Below, piece after piece: positions 39,437-50,100 of a DNA stretch of 64,000 nt. The stretch comes from Rhizophagus irregularis. Taxonomy: Eukaryota; Glomeromycota; Glomeromycetes; Glomerales; Glomeraceae. A model generated the notes under the pieces. That model had not been told where the DNA came from, searched no databases, and was given only the letters and a program-made list of their open reading frames with translations. The stretch lies in NCBI RefSeq assembly GCF_026210795.1, contig NC_089460.1:1822501-1886500 (forward strand), given 5' to 3'. A program made the translations under genes and the position numbers. Position 1 is the first letter of the stretch. Each line of letters begins with the position of its first letter.

Positions 39437-40984
39437 TGTAGGCAAGAAATCCTATATAATTTTTTTATAGGTAATTTAGTATTTTACAGCTTCAATTTAT
39501 TTTACTTAAGTTCTGTGAAAAAATTTAACAAATTTAAAATTTAATAAAGAATATAAATACATTTTTGTGTTTATAATTTATTTATTTAAAGTTAAATGCA
39601 CATAAATAATGACATGCTAATATAACAAATAAAAATATTTATTTAAATTTTTTATTTTCATATTTTAAAGAAGGAGCGAGCGCCATTGCATAGGACTTCA
39701 TCGGATGGTAAAAAAGTATGATTTATATACGTATGTATGATTTTTTTTTTACTACATACGTACAATTTTTTTAAAATCATACGTACTAACAAAAAACGCA
39801 ATCTACTATTTTACAAAATCATACTAAGATCAGATACACCGATCGATTGATCATCTCCAAAATAGATAATAAATTGACCATAAAAAAAAATTTGTTTTTA
39901 AAATTTTTTGATTTTTTTTAAAAAAATAAACATTTGTTTTATATTACATCTTTATAAAGTGGCTATTTAACATGAGTAATAATGAACTGAATGACGATTT
40001 CTGAATTGAGTATTGACTATAGAAATATTGAAATATCGTTAAAGCTTACATCTTCCACTACACTTTCTAAATCAACAACTATTAGTTAATTCATAACATC
40101 AAATGAAAATTCTTTTCATTAAAAGAAATTCAAAATATATTGATATGTTCACACTTGTTGCTATATTCTAATTACATTATTGAAACGTTCTCTTATAGTA
40201 AACTAGTAACAAATTACTATTTATTAAATTTAGAATATTTAAGTATTTGGTGATCAGGTGACAAGTTTTTTAATGTTTAGTACATTTATATTATTTTATT
40301 TTATAGTTAAAAATATACTATATGTGCATTATAATTGATAATTTTACTATGCTATCTTAATACTATAAATTTATAATAGATCAGCTGTTGAATATCATAT
40401 TTGTTGAGTATTTTTAAAATGGTACCCAATTCCTAATTCCATAATTCAGTTGATACGTGATTCTTTTAAATAAAAACGTGAAATTGTTACATAGGTTCTA
40501 AATCTCATATAGATAATATCATGTAAATCATAAGTCACCAGTTGTATCCATTATGTGTCTCATATATTTATGACTTCAATTAATTCTTTTCGTTATGTAA
40601 TATGCTTGTATGCACTAATTTTAGTTTGTTTTTTATTAATGGAATAGAATTTGATTGATTTTCAAACGAATGTTACGAACAACTGAAATATTTCAAACAA
40701 GGAATATTATTAAAATTATACTTTGGATATCCATCTCCGTTTACTATCCATAAATCTCAAAGATGATTGTATTAATGTTAAATGACAAGATTTAAGAATA
40801 GTGGTAAATTAAATGTAAAAAATTATTTAATTTACATTTTTATGTAATAAGGAATTATGTTAAATTTTGCTCCCAACATAGAAAATAAGTACCATATTTG
40901 AAAATTTCCGATACGCTTAAAAAATTACCATCACCATTGGTTAATTAATTGTATGACATACAGTACAATATTTCACACGTTTAG
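39437..40984. other. Gene-free stretch
   Basis: No supported gene. Near 39715-39800, direct and inverted ATACGTATGTATGA/ATCATACGTAC words form a weak inverted repeat. The rest is featureless AT-rich DNA. Confidence 0.4.
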
Positions 40985-41480
40985 CGGATCTACTACGAAA
41001 TCCCCAAAACAGAATATAATTACAATTGTTAAGATCTACAGACAGGAGACTCTTTTACGTAATGATAAATTTAACAATAAAAAAATTGTTATTAGTAAGA
41101 AACTTTTGTTATTAAATGCGTGTTGTATACAAAAGTTAATTTTAACTTAAACAAACTATCATTTTAACTTTATTACACTGGCTAAAACTAAAATGTTAAA
41201 TGTTAAAACAATTTTAACATTTGGTTTCAAAGAAAAACACTCCATGTGGTTCACATACCATATTAACCGCTTCCTCTCCTCTTTTACTCACTCTTTACTG
41301 TGAAACGTACCCGCGGTTGATGGTTAAAAAAAGGGAGAAATTTAAGTTGCCATTACTAAATGTCGGGATAATGAATTTCAGGAATATTAAAATTTAGGAA
41401 TTGTTAATTTTTTAGGATTATGAATGTCGTGATTGTATCTGATTGGGATCTATTAATTTTCAGGATTTTGAGCGACCCCA
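40985..41480. repeat. Dispersed copy of the 18-kb repeat family, ends apart
   Basis: GGATCTACTACGAAATCCCC at 40985 matches the left end of the 18.0-kb repeats. TCGGGATAATGAATTTCAGG (41364) and GATCTATTAATTTTCAGGAT match the opposite-sense block at 18600-18700. Together they suggest an inverted-repeat element about 0.5 kb long, or two solo ends. The segment between includes the start of the tandemly duplicated Kelch unit. Confidence 0.4.
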
Positions 41481-42999
41481 TACAGTATTTAGCGATTTAG
41501 CATCTATACATATATTAGATTAGTTTATATTACAGTATTGATAGTTATTTATGTTCAAATTGTGTTATGTAAATTTAGAGGTTAGAACCGATCAACGTTT
41601 AATTGATTAATTAGCATAGGTATCTCAAAAATCGGAAAATTATCAATCATAATTTTGGTCAGATTATTTGGTGCGGCCCAGCCGCCCAGGTAGGATTTCG
41701 TCAAATTCAACCGAATTTTTTATGAATGTTTTAATGATAAGAAATATTACTTCCTTACCACTAAATATATAGTAAAAACAAATTGATATAATTAATTTGT
41801 ATCCAAAAAAATCTATATCTTTAATATTAGTAATCGATGGTTAATCGGTTAAGGCCCTCAGCTAATCGGTTTTTAATCGATTAAAGTTTTTTGTCAGCTC
41901 CAACTTCTAATTTCTTTAAAAATGGAATTTGGAATTTAGTGTTTGATATTTATCTGTCATCTCCATTAGTGTAAATAAATCTTCAATTTATTTTTGCCAA
42001 TAGTTAACATCACACCTAATATTATAAACTAACGAAATCTTTATTATTTCTGATGTTCATTTCATCAAGAATTGGAAAACTATAAATGTTTATTGTGATT
42101 GTGAACAATATTAAAAGTCAAGTGATGTACAATACACATAAATAATCGATTAAATTTGTAGATTAAAATTATTTATTCATATAAGATTGGTGAAAATTTA
42201 TGTTGCATTCGTGTGATGCGGATAGTTTGGAGCATTTGCCAATGTTACCTGTTATATATTTTAAATTACAAAATTTATAAAATATCTTATAGCACTTTAT
42301 CAGTTATAGTTTCTAATCAGTTATGATAAGATACCGCAACAAATTTTGCTTTTTGCAAAAATAATTAGCTGGTAGAATTTTCAAGATACGAAACATTCTT
42401 TTAATAAATATTTCAAGCAGCTACATGTGTAACTTAAGGTAAAAATAATTTAGTATTCACGATCTGAAGATTCATTTATATTATATAACAAATATATATA
42501 TATATTTAAGCTTTAATTTAATAAGAGATTTTTGGCAACTTCCTGATCATCTGGCATGCATTAGAGTAATACAGCGGTACAGCGGATGTGTATATACGGA
42601 GCACATCATTTTTGAGAGTTGTGACACGCTCACAAATATGGTGGTTCCGCATAGCGCTGCATACAGTACTCCGGGTCTTTATCCAAGTTAGCTTGAATAA
42701 TTTCCGGAAAGAACTATATGAAGAGTGGGTACTATACAGGGAATAACTTTGACCAAATATCAAATTTTGGCCAAAATTGTCACAAAATACTTTTCAGGAA
42801 TTGTGGATGATATATTAATACCCGGTACTATATAAGGGCACTATTCTGTAGTGCCATACGACCCATACGTACAGTATGTAATATATCTGAGCACTACTGT
42901 GCATGTAACAATAATACTAACACCTCCGCTGTACTCGCAACTCTATTGGTGTAATCTCTAAATAAAGAGTAAAAAATAAATATAAATAAAGATTTCAGT

Positions 43000-43089
43000 A
43001 CATTTCTTCGTACAGTACATGTACATTTTTCATGTACTTTTTTTTAAAAAAAAAGAAAAAAAAAATATTGCAAAAAATATTATAGTAAA
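43000..43089 (+). promoter_or_regulatory. Conserved upstream block of Kelch copy B
   Basis: Just before the ATG lie the palindrome-rich TACAGTACATGTACA, a T8/A9 switch and the leader AATATTGCAAAAAATATTAT. The same order occurs before copy C. The poly-T/poly-A and AATATTACAAAAAA leader occurs before the minus-strand copies D and E. Copy A keeps only TACAGTACATATACA and the poly-A before its truncated exon. Conservation suggests a core promoter or 5' leader. No TATA assignment can be made in such AT-rich DNA. Confidence 0.45.
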
Positions 43090-44729
43090 ATGATTATCAA
43101 TAACCTCAATCAAATACTTTTATTGATAATTTTGTTAATTGAAATTGGTCAATCATTAGCCCCAGTTGAACGTAGTGCACATAGCTCAGTTCTTGTAGAT
43201 AAAAAATTATTTTTTTTTGGAGGGCATTCGGATCATAGTCTTAAAAAATCAGTCATATTGGATCAAATAATATACCTTGACGTATCCAAACCATTTAATA
43301 CAGCAAATCCACCATTTGAAGAAATATCAAAAACAATTCCTTTTGGAAGTTCATTTGCAACAGCATTTCTTAGTCCTCAAAAAAATATAATTTATTTGTT
43401 TGGAGGAATTGTGAAGGATGTAAATACTGATCTAGATAGTTTTAAATCAGTTTTATATTCATATAATTTAGAAACTAATGAATGGATCATACCAATAACT
43501 AATGGAATCGCACCTGGAAGGAGAAGAGAAATAATGGTGTTATTAACAATAAAACTGGAAAATTTTATGTTTTTGGTGGAGCAATTGATCCAGAAACTGG
43601 ATCACAGAACATTATAATACTGAATGATATGAATATATTTGACACTATTTCTTTAACCTGGTCAAAAGGTTCTTCGATATATGCTCCACTTCCTCGTGTA
43701 GACTTTACTACTACTTTGTTATCTAATGGAATTATTGTTTTCATTGGTGGAAGAGAAACTAATAATCTTGTTGATGTTGACATAAATCAGGTAAATAAGA
43801 TAAATATAACAGCTTGTATTATTTACTAACAGGTAATAGTTAATTAATTCATAGTAAATTTCAAATTAGCTTGTTCTTTATGATACGACAATTGACAAAT
43901 GGTCATCAATGGTAAGCTCTCAATATTTTATTTAATGAAAATTTATTCATTTATCTCTTCAGATCTAACAACTCTTCTTTTTTAGATGGCACGAGGTGTT
44001 ATTTTGGAAAATCGTAATGCACATTCTGCAGTTCTAAGTAAATAATATATTCACTGGTATAAATTTATATATATGATATCAACTAACTAATAAGCTTCTT
44101 TTTTTACTTATTTTTTAATAGCACCAGATGAAAGAATAATTATTTTTGGTGGGTGTAAGGGTTATAATGAAACAATTTTAAATCAACTTGCTGTACTAAA
44201 TACAAAAACATACCCATATGAATGGTCAATTCCACAAGTTTCCGCTTTAAATTCTGCACCACCATTAATTTATTTCCACTCTGCTACATTAATTGAAAAT
44301 TATATGTTTATAAATTTTGGTAAGTTAATTAGCAGTTAATACAATTTATATTCAACTTTTTAAGATGTAAATTGAGTATTTATTTATTTTCTAGGACAAA
44401 ACTATGAATTAAAAAATCCCGAATTACAGAAACCATTTTTTTATATTCTTGACATAAGAAATTTTACATGGGTAACCCAATTCGAACCTGAACAACCTGA
44501 ACAATTACCAGTTACTACTAATTCTGTAACACCAATTGCTACTGCGACTATAACAAATACTTCGTTAACGAATTTAACTGCAGAAAAATCTGGACAAATT
44601 GGTATTATTCTTGGAGCTGTTGGTCTTAGTGTTGTTATTATTACTGTTGCTGGATTCTTAGGTTATAAATTTTATAAAAAGCAAAAATATAATCGTGCTA
44701 TACCTACTGCTGGAGAAATTCAATCTTAA
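43090..44729 (+). pseudogene. Kelch membrane-protein gene copy B (single-base deletion)
   Basis: Exons: 43090-43790, 43870-43911, 43986-44037, 44122-44319 and 44395-44729, all with GT-AG borders. Exon 1 is 701 nt against 702 in copy C. One base is missing next to 43532 (GAAATAATGG where copy C has GATATGAATGG), so the frame stops at 43617 after 175 residues. Everything else remains readable: signal peptide MIINNLNQILLLI, blade motifs LFFFGG, YLFGG, FYVFGG and IVFIGG, a Thr-rich stalk, and a membrane helix IGIILGAVGLSVVIITVAGF with a KKQKYNRA tail. The product, if intact, would be like copy C. The lesion looks recent, or it could be a sequencing or assembly error. Confidence 0.88.
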
Positions 44730-45284
44730 AACATACATTACTTCTATTATTTTATATAAATTTTAATTGGTTTATTACTTTATAATTTAAGATTTATTTT
44801 TAAGATATTCTATTCATCTTGTGAGAAAACGAGAAATTGTTTATATTAAATTCCATCTGGACGAAATTTAAAATAATATAAAATAATATTTAATATTTCG
44901 GGTGCGTGCCATAAGAAGGAACGTTTTTAAAGTTATGGACTTTATATTTTAAAACAAAAAATTAAAAAAAAAAATTTTTATACAGTATCAAATTTAAGAA
45001 AATAGCAGAACCTTTGTCTATATATATCTTAAAGACAATATTATTTCTTGTTATATATCTCTTAATTTTTTAGTTATTCTCGTGTTATAAATAAATCATC
45101 TTCAAACTGTTTGAATGTTCAGTTAAGGAGAAGATTATATAGTATATGAAAATTGAGGCTCTACGTAGCTCTACATGATTGTGTTCTACGTACCTAAAAG
45201 TCTACTTTACTAACTTAAATAATGTAATAACTTTAAATTGCTCGTATAAATTCCTAAAATTTGCGACTAATAAGTTGTTTTAAT

Positions 45285-45800
45285 AACACTAGGTGAAAGA
45301 TTAATTATTTGGTGGGATTGATGATGGACCAGTTCTAACTTCTAAATCAACTTACTGTATCAGATACAAAAAAAATACCACAACCACATAAATGGTCAAT
45401 TTCACAAGTTTCTGCTTTAAAATACTGCACCACCGACGATTGATTATTTTACATTCTGCATTAATTGAAAATTATGTTTATAATTTTAGTATAGTAAATT
45501 AATTATTATAATATTATCCTACGATTCTTTTCTTGATATTCTCACGGGTGATGTTTGTTTAAAAAGATGGATAAAAAGTCTATCAATATTGGATAAAAAT
45601 CTAATATTAATAGAATAAAGTCTATTCATTATTAGTTTAAAAAGGTATATTGAAAGTTCTATGTGGAACCGTGATATAAATGTTATTTCACGATGTCACT
45701 GTGATCATGATTTTCCCGTTCCCCAAATTGGTATTATTCTCGAAGCTGTCGATTTTAGTGTTGTTATTAGGACTATTTCCGGGTTTATTCATAATATTCT
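45285..45800 (+). pseudogene. Remnant of a further Kelch gene (exons 4-5), unit 1
   Basis: AGGTGAAAGATTAATTATTT, then a near-match to CCACATAAATGGTCAATT and TTTCTGCTTTAA, corresponds to Kelch exon 4. Near 45725, AAATTGGTATTATTCTCGAA and GCTGTCGATTTTAGTGTTGT correspond to the membrane-helix part of exon 5. Frames are broken throughout. The equivalent remnant follows copy C (49425-50075), so it predates the tandem duplication. Confidence 0.7.
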
Positions 45801-47154
45801 TCTGTCTTTAATAGTAATGCTGACTTAACTATTGATAGATTTTAACAGAATTATAATTAAAGCAACTGAAAAAGGAACGTTGTTGAAACTGTTTTAACTT
45901 CTTGTTAAATCAACTAAGATCTACATATAGAATACTGATAAATTTAACAATAGAAAATTTTCATATAAAAATTTCTACATTTTGTCATTATTCTATAATG
46001 GCTAGAATGTATTGTTATCATTTATCAAACGCGTATTGAAGCGTACACTCCATTCTGAATTCTTGTCTGTCCGCACGCGGTTAAATACCAATCATATTCT
46101 AGTATATCGTGTGTCAATAAATAGGTTATGTAATTTTGTTTAAACGCTTCGGACGCTCCAATAGTCCCTGTTATTAACCGATTAAAGACGCAGAAATCGG
46201 AAAATTATCTAAATCATAATTCGGTCTGCCCGGGGTGTATGATTTCGGTCATGTGCTCTCAGAATTAAAACTTTAATAACCGAACTTTGTATGAATGTTT
46301 TAATGACAAGATTAATTAATATGACTTCCTTACCACTAAATATATGAGTAAAAACAAATTGATATAATTTGCATCCAAAAAAATTCTATGTTTTTTTAAT
46401 CGATGATTAATCGGTGAAGGCCCTCGGCTAATCGTTTTTTAATCTGAAAATTTATGTTGTATTCGCGTGGTGCAGATAGTAGTTATGAATGCATTTGCAA
46501 TGCTATCTATCTGTTTTATTTTTTAAGTACAATTATAGTACTTTATAGTTTCTAATCAATTCAGTTATGATAAGATACCGCAACACTCAAAAAATTTATA
46601 AGATACGATTAATCAAGCTGTTACATGTGTAACTTTATATATTTATAAGCTTTAATTTAAATGATTCACGCTTTTTGGCAAATTTTTGATCACCTGGCAT
46701 GCATTAGTGAGTACTACGGCGGGTGTGTATACGTATACGGAGCACATAAATAGTAGTACCGTATAGCGCTGCATACAATACTCCGGATCTTATCCAAGTT
46801 AGCTTGAATAGTACCCGGGAAGAACTATGTGAAGTGGGTACTATCATACAGGGAATAACTTTGACCAAATATCAAATTTTGGCCAAATTGGCACAAAATA
46901 CTTTTCAGGTCTTTTATATTGTTTCTTCTGCAGGAAACTGTGAATGATACATTATTAATATCTCGGCACTATACACTAAGGGTACTATTCTGTAGCGCCA
47001 TACGCCCATACGTACTGTATGTAGTATTATATTTGAGTACTACTGTGCATGTAACAATAATACTAGACACCTCCGTTGTACAACTCCACTGGTGTAATCT
47101 CTAAATAGAGAATAAAAAAAAATAAATATAAATGAATTTCAGTACATTTCTTCG

Positions 47155-47227
47155 TACGGTACATGTACATTTTTTTGTACTTTTTTTTTAAGAAAAAGAA
47201 AATATTACAAAAAAATATTATAATAAA
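47155..47227 (+). promoter_or_regulatory. Conserved upstream block of Kelch copy C
   Basis: TACGGTACATGTACATTTTT, a T9 run and the leader AATATTACAAAAAAATATTA precede the ATG, matching the block before copy B with a few substitutions. The perfect palindrome GTACATGTAC is the most distinctive part. Confidence 0.45.
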
Positions 47228-48852
47228 ATGATTATTAATAACCTCATGAAAATACTTCTATTGATAACTTTGTTAATTGAAATTGGTCAATCATTAGTTC
47301 CAGTTGAACGTTATGCACACAGCTCAGTTCTTGTAGATAAAAAATTATTTTTTTTTGGAGGGTATTCGGGTCATAGTCTTAAAACATCAGAAAATTTGGA
47401 TCAAATAATATATCTTGACATATCCAAACCATTTAATATGGCAAATCCACCATTTGAAGAAATATCAAAAACTATTCCATTTGGAAGTTCATATGCAACA
47501 GCATTCCTTAGTCCTCAAAAAAACATAATTTATTTATTTGGAGGAATTGTGAAGGATGTAAATACTGATCTAGATATTTTTAAATCAGTTTTATATTCAT
47601 ATAATTTAGAAACTAATGAGTGGACCATACCAATAACAAATGGAATCGCACCTGGAAGGAGAAGAGATATGAATGGTGTTATTAACAATAAAACTGGAAA
47701 ATTTTATGTTTTTGGTGGAGCAATTGATCCAGAAACTGGATCACAGAGTACTATAGCACTGAATGATATGAATATATTTGACACTATTTCTTTAACCTGG
47801 TCAAAAGGTTCTTCAATATATGCTCCGCTTCCTCGTATGGACTTTACTACTACTTTGTTATCTAATGGAATTATTGTTTTCATTGGTGGAAGAGAAACTA
47901 ATAATCTTGTTGACGTTGACATAAATCAGGTAAATAAATTAAATATTCATACTTCATTATATGGGAATTAATTAATTTACAGTAAATTTCAAATTAGCTT
48001 GTCCTTTATGATACGACAAATGACAAATGGTCATCAATGGTAAGCTCAATATTTATTTTAATGAAAATTTTATTCATTTATCTCTAACAACTCTTCTTTT
48101 TTAGACGGCACGAGGTGTTATTTTGGAGAATCGTAATGCACATTCTGCAGTTCTAAGTAAATATTATATTCACTAGTACAAATTTATATATAGGATAACA
48201 ACTACTAACTAGTAATAAGCTTCTTTTTTTTACTTATTGTTTTAATAGCACCAGATGAAAGAATAATTGTTTTTGGTGGGTGTAAAGGTATGAATGAAAC
48301 AATTTTAAATCAACTTGCTATACTAAATACAAAAACATATCCATATGAATGGTCAATTCCGCAAGTTTCCGCTTTAAATTCTTCACCACCTGAATCAATT
48401 CAATTACACTCCGCCACATTAATTGAAAATTATATGTTTATAAATTTTGGTAAGTTAATTACAGTTAATACAATTTATATTCAACTTTTTAAGATGTAAA
48501 TTGAGTATTTATTTATTTTCTAGGACAAAACTATCAAATTCAAAATTCTGAATTACAGAAACCATTTTTTTATATTCTTAACATAAGAGATTTTACATGG
48601 GTAACTCAATTCGAACCTAAGCAATCACCAGTTACTACTAATTCTGTAACACCAATTACTACTGTGCCTATATCGTCAACTAGTATTTCACCAAATTTAA
48701 CTGCGGAAAAATCTGGACAAATCGGCATTATTCTTGGAGCTGTTGGTCTTAGTGTTGTTATTATTACTGTTGCTGGATTTTTAGGTTATAAATTTTATAA
48801 AAAACAAAAATACAATCGTGCTATACCTACATCTGGGCAAATCCAAACTTAA
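47228..48852 (+). CDS. Secreted single-pass Kelch-repeat membrane protein, copy C (intact, 441 aa)
   Basis: Five exons: 47228-47929, 47998-48039, 48105-48156, 48249-48449 and 48524-48852, all introns GT-AG, joined frame open to TAA. Residues 1-22 form a signal peptide (MIINNLMKILLLITLLIEIG), probably cut near GQS. Kelch blades follow, marked by LFFFGG, YLFGG, FYVFGG, IVFIGG and IIVFGG, each with the Gly doublet; the sixth (YMFINFG) lacks it. These match a beta-propeller of Kelch/galactose-oxidase type. A Thr/Ser/Pro stalk precedes a membrane helix at about 399-421 (IGIILGAVGLSVVIITVAGF), then a 20-residue basic tail. The topology predicted is an extracellular propeller on the cell surface. 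The ligand is unknown, and no galactose-oxidase catalytic set was seen. It is the only plus-strand copy without a visible lesion and is flanked by a decayed Kelch remnant. Confidence 0.92.
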
Positions 48853-49424
48853 GACATTATTGACTGACTTCTATGATTTTATAATTTATGGTTTTGCTTA
48901 TTTTTGAAATATTTTATTCATTTTATAAGAAAACAAGCAATTATTTATATTAATGATTTATTATTTAATCAAACTCATCTAGACGAAATTTAAAATAATA
49001 TATAATATTTCGGGTACTATAATAAGAAGGAACGTTTTCAAAGTACTTTTCTTTATATTTTTTTAAAAAAATCAAAAAAATAATGATCAATTAATTTTTA
49101 AACAGTATCAAATTAAAGAATGAAAACGAATTTGGATAGAAATAGCTTAAGAACCTTTGATATTTACATCTCAAAGATAATATCACTTCTTGTTATTGAA
49201 TATTGTATATCTAATAATTTTAAATTATTCTCGTATTATAAAATGAACCATCTTCAAACTGTTTGAATGCTCAATTAAGGAGAAGATTAATATAGTATAA
49301 GAGACTTTTAGGAATTTTAAATTGCTTGTACAAATTCCTTAAATATTTGACTTTGCATCAATGTAGTTTCTTTTAATAATGAGTTCGAAGTAAATATACA
49401 AATTACAACTAATAAGTTGTTTTA

Positions 49425-50075
49425 ATAGCACTAGATGAAAGATCAATTATTTTTTGTGGGATTAATAAACCAGTTCTAAATCAACTTACTGTATCAGATA
49501 CAAACAAAATACCACATAGATGGCCAATTCCACAAGTTTCTGCTTTAAGATGCTGCACTACCGACAATTGATGTACCGTTGGCCACTGCATACAGTACCC
49601 CAAAAATAGTACCCCCATGATTAAGACCCGAGTGTTATTCATATTCACCACTCATGGTGATCTGATCGCAGGTAGTACCCGGTACTTTTCAAAGTCGAAT
49701 TTTGTGAAAATTGATTAATACTGTACTCAGGTACTAAAGATCCGGTTCCTCACAAAGTACTCACGTGTACTATTCAATTATAAAAATCAACTGAAGGTTC
49801 CTGATGAATAAGAACCCATGCAGTGGCCTTAATCGAAAATTATATGTTTATAATTAATTATCGTCTACCATTATAAGAAGTAAATTGTAAATAATTTTCT
49901 AAAGTGTATTAAGTATTAACACCAAATTCTCAGATGCAGATTCCCTTTTTTCAATATATTTGACATAAAAAAATTACATTGTAACAAACATCTAATACAT
50001 AACACCAACTAATTCATCAAATTGGTATACGTATTATTCTTGATTTTAGTGTTGTTATTAGAACTATTTCCGAGT
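49425..50075 (+). pseudogene. Remnant of a further Kelch gene (exons 4-5), unit 2
   Basis: GCACTAGATGAAAGATCAAT, ATAGATGGCCAATTCCACAA and TTCTGCTTTAAGATGCTGCA match Kelch exon 4. Near 50030, AAATTGGTATACGTATTATT and TTTAGTGTTGTTATTAGAAC match exon 5. The reading frame is lost. It is split by the inverted-repeat-ended insert at 49581-49828, which the unit 1 remnant does not have. Confidence 0.7.
49581..49828. mobile_element. Small insert with GGCCACTGCAT inverted ends
   Basis: The ends are GGCCACTGCAT (49581) and ATGCAGTGGCC (to 49828). In between, TACC/GGTA-containing words (CAGTACCCC, GTAGTACCCGGTAC) give further short inverted pairings. The equivalent position in unit 1 (about 45430-45465) has ordinary Kelch remnant sequence, so this arrived after the duplication. 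About 15 bases of the host sequence were lost or replaced. Confidence 0.55.
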
Positions 50076-50100
50076 TTATTCAAGATATTATCATTTTAAC

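Larger units (their letters stand above)
41030..45830 (+). repeat. Tandem segmental duplication, unit 1 (carries Kelch copy B)
   Basis: By eye this ~4.8-kb segment aligns with 45910-50100. Shared landmarks are TAAGATCTACA near the start, TTCCTTACCACTAAATATAT and AAAACAAATTGATATAAT, TTTATGTTGCATTCGTGTG, the CATACGTACAGTATGTA promoter block, the complete Kelch gene, AAGAAGGAACGTTTT downstream, and a decayed Kelch remnant at the end. The Kelch starts are 4,138 bp apart. Confidence 0.8.
45910..50100 (+). repeat. Tandem segmental duplication, unit 2 (carries Kelch copy C)
   Basis: Counterpart of 41030-45830 with the same order of landmarks. Differences include loss of the repeat-family insert present near 41.36-41.48 kb, many small indels upstream of the gene, and an extra ~250-bp insert at 49581-49828. 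Confidence 0.8.
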
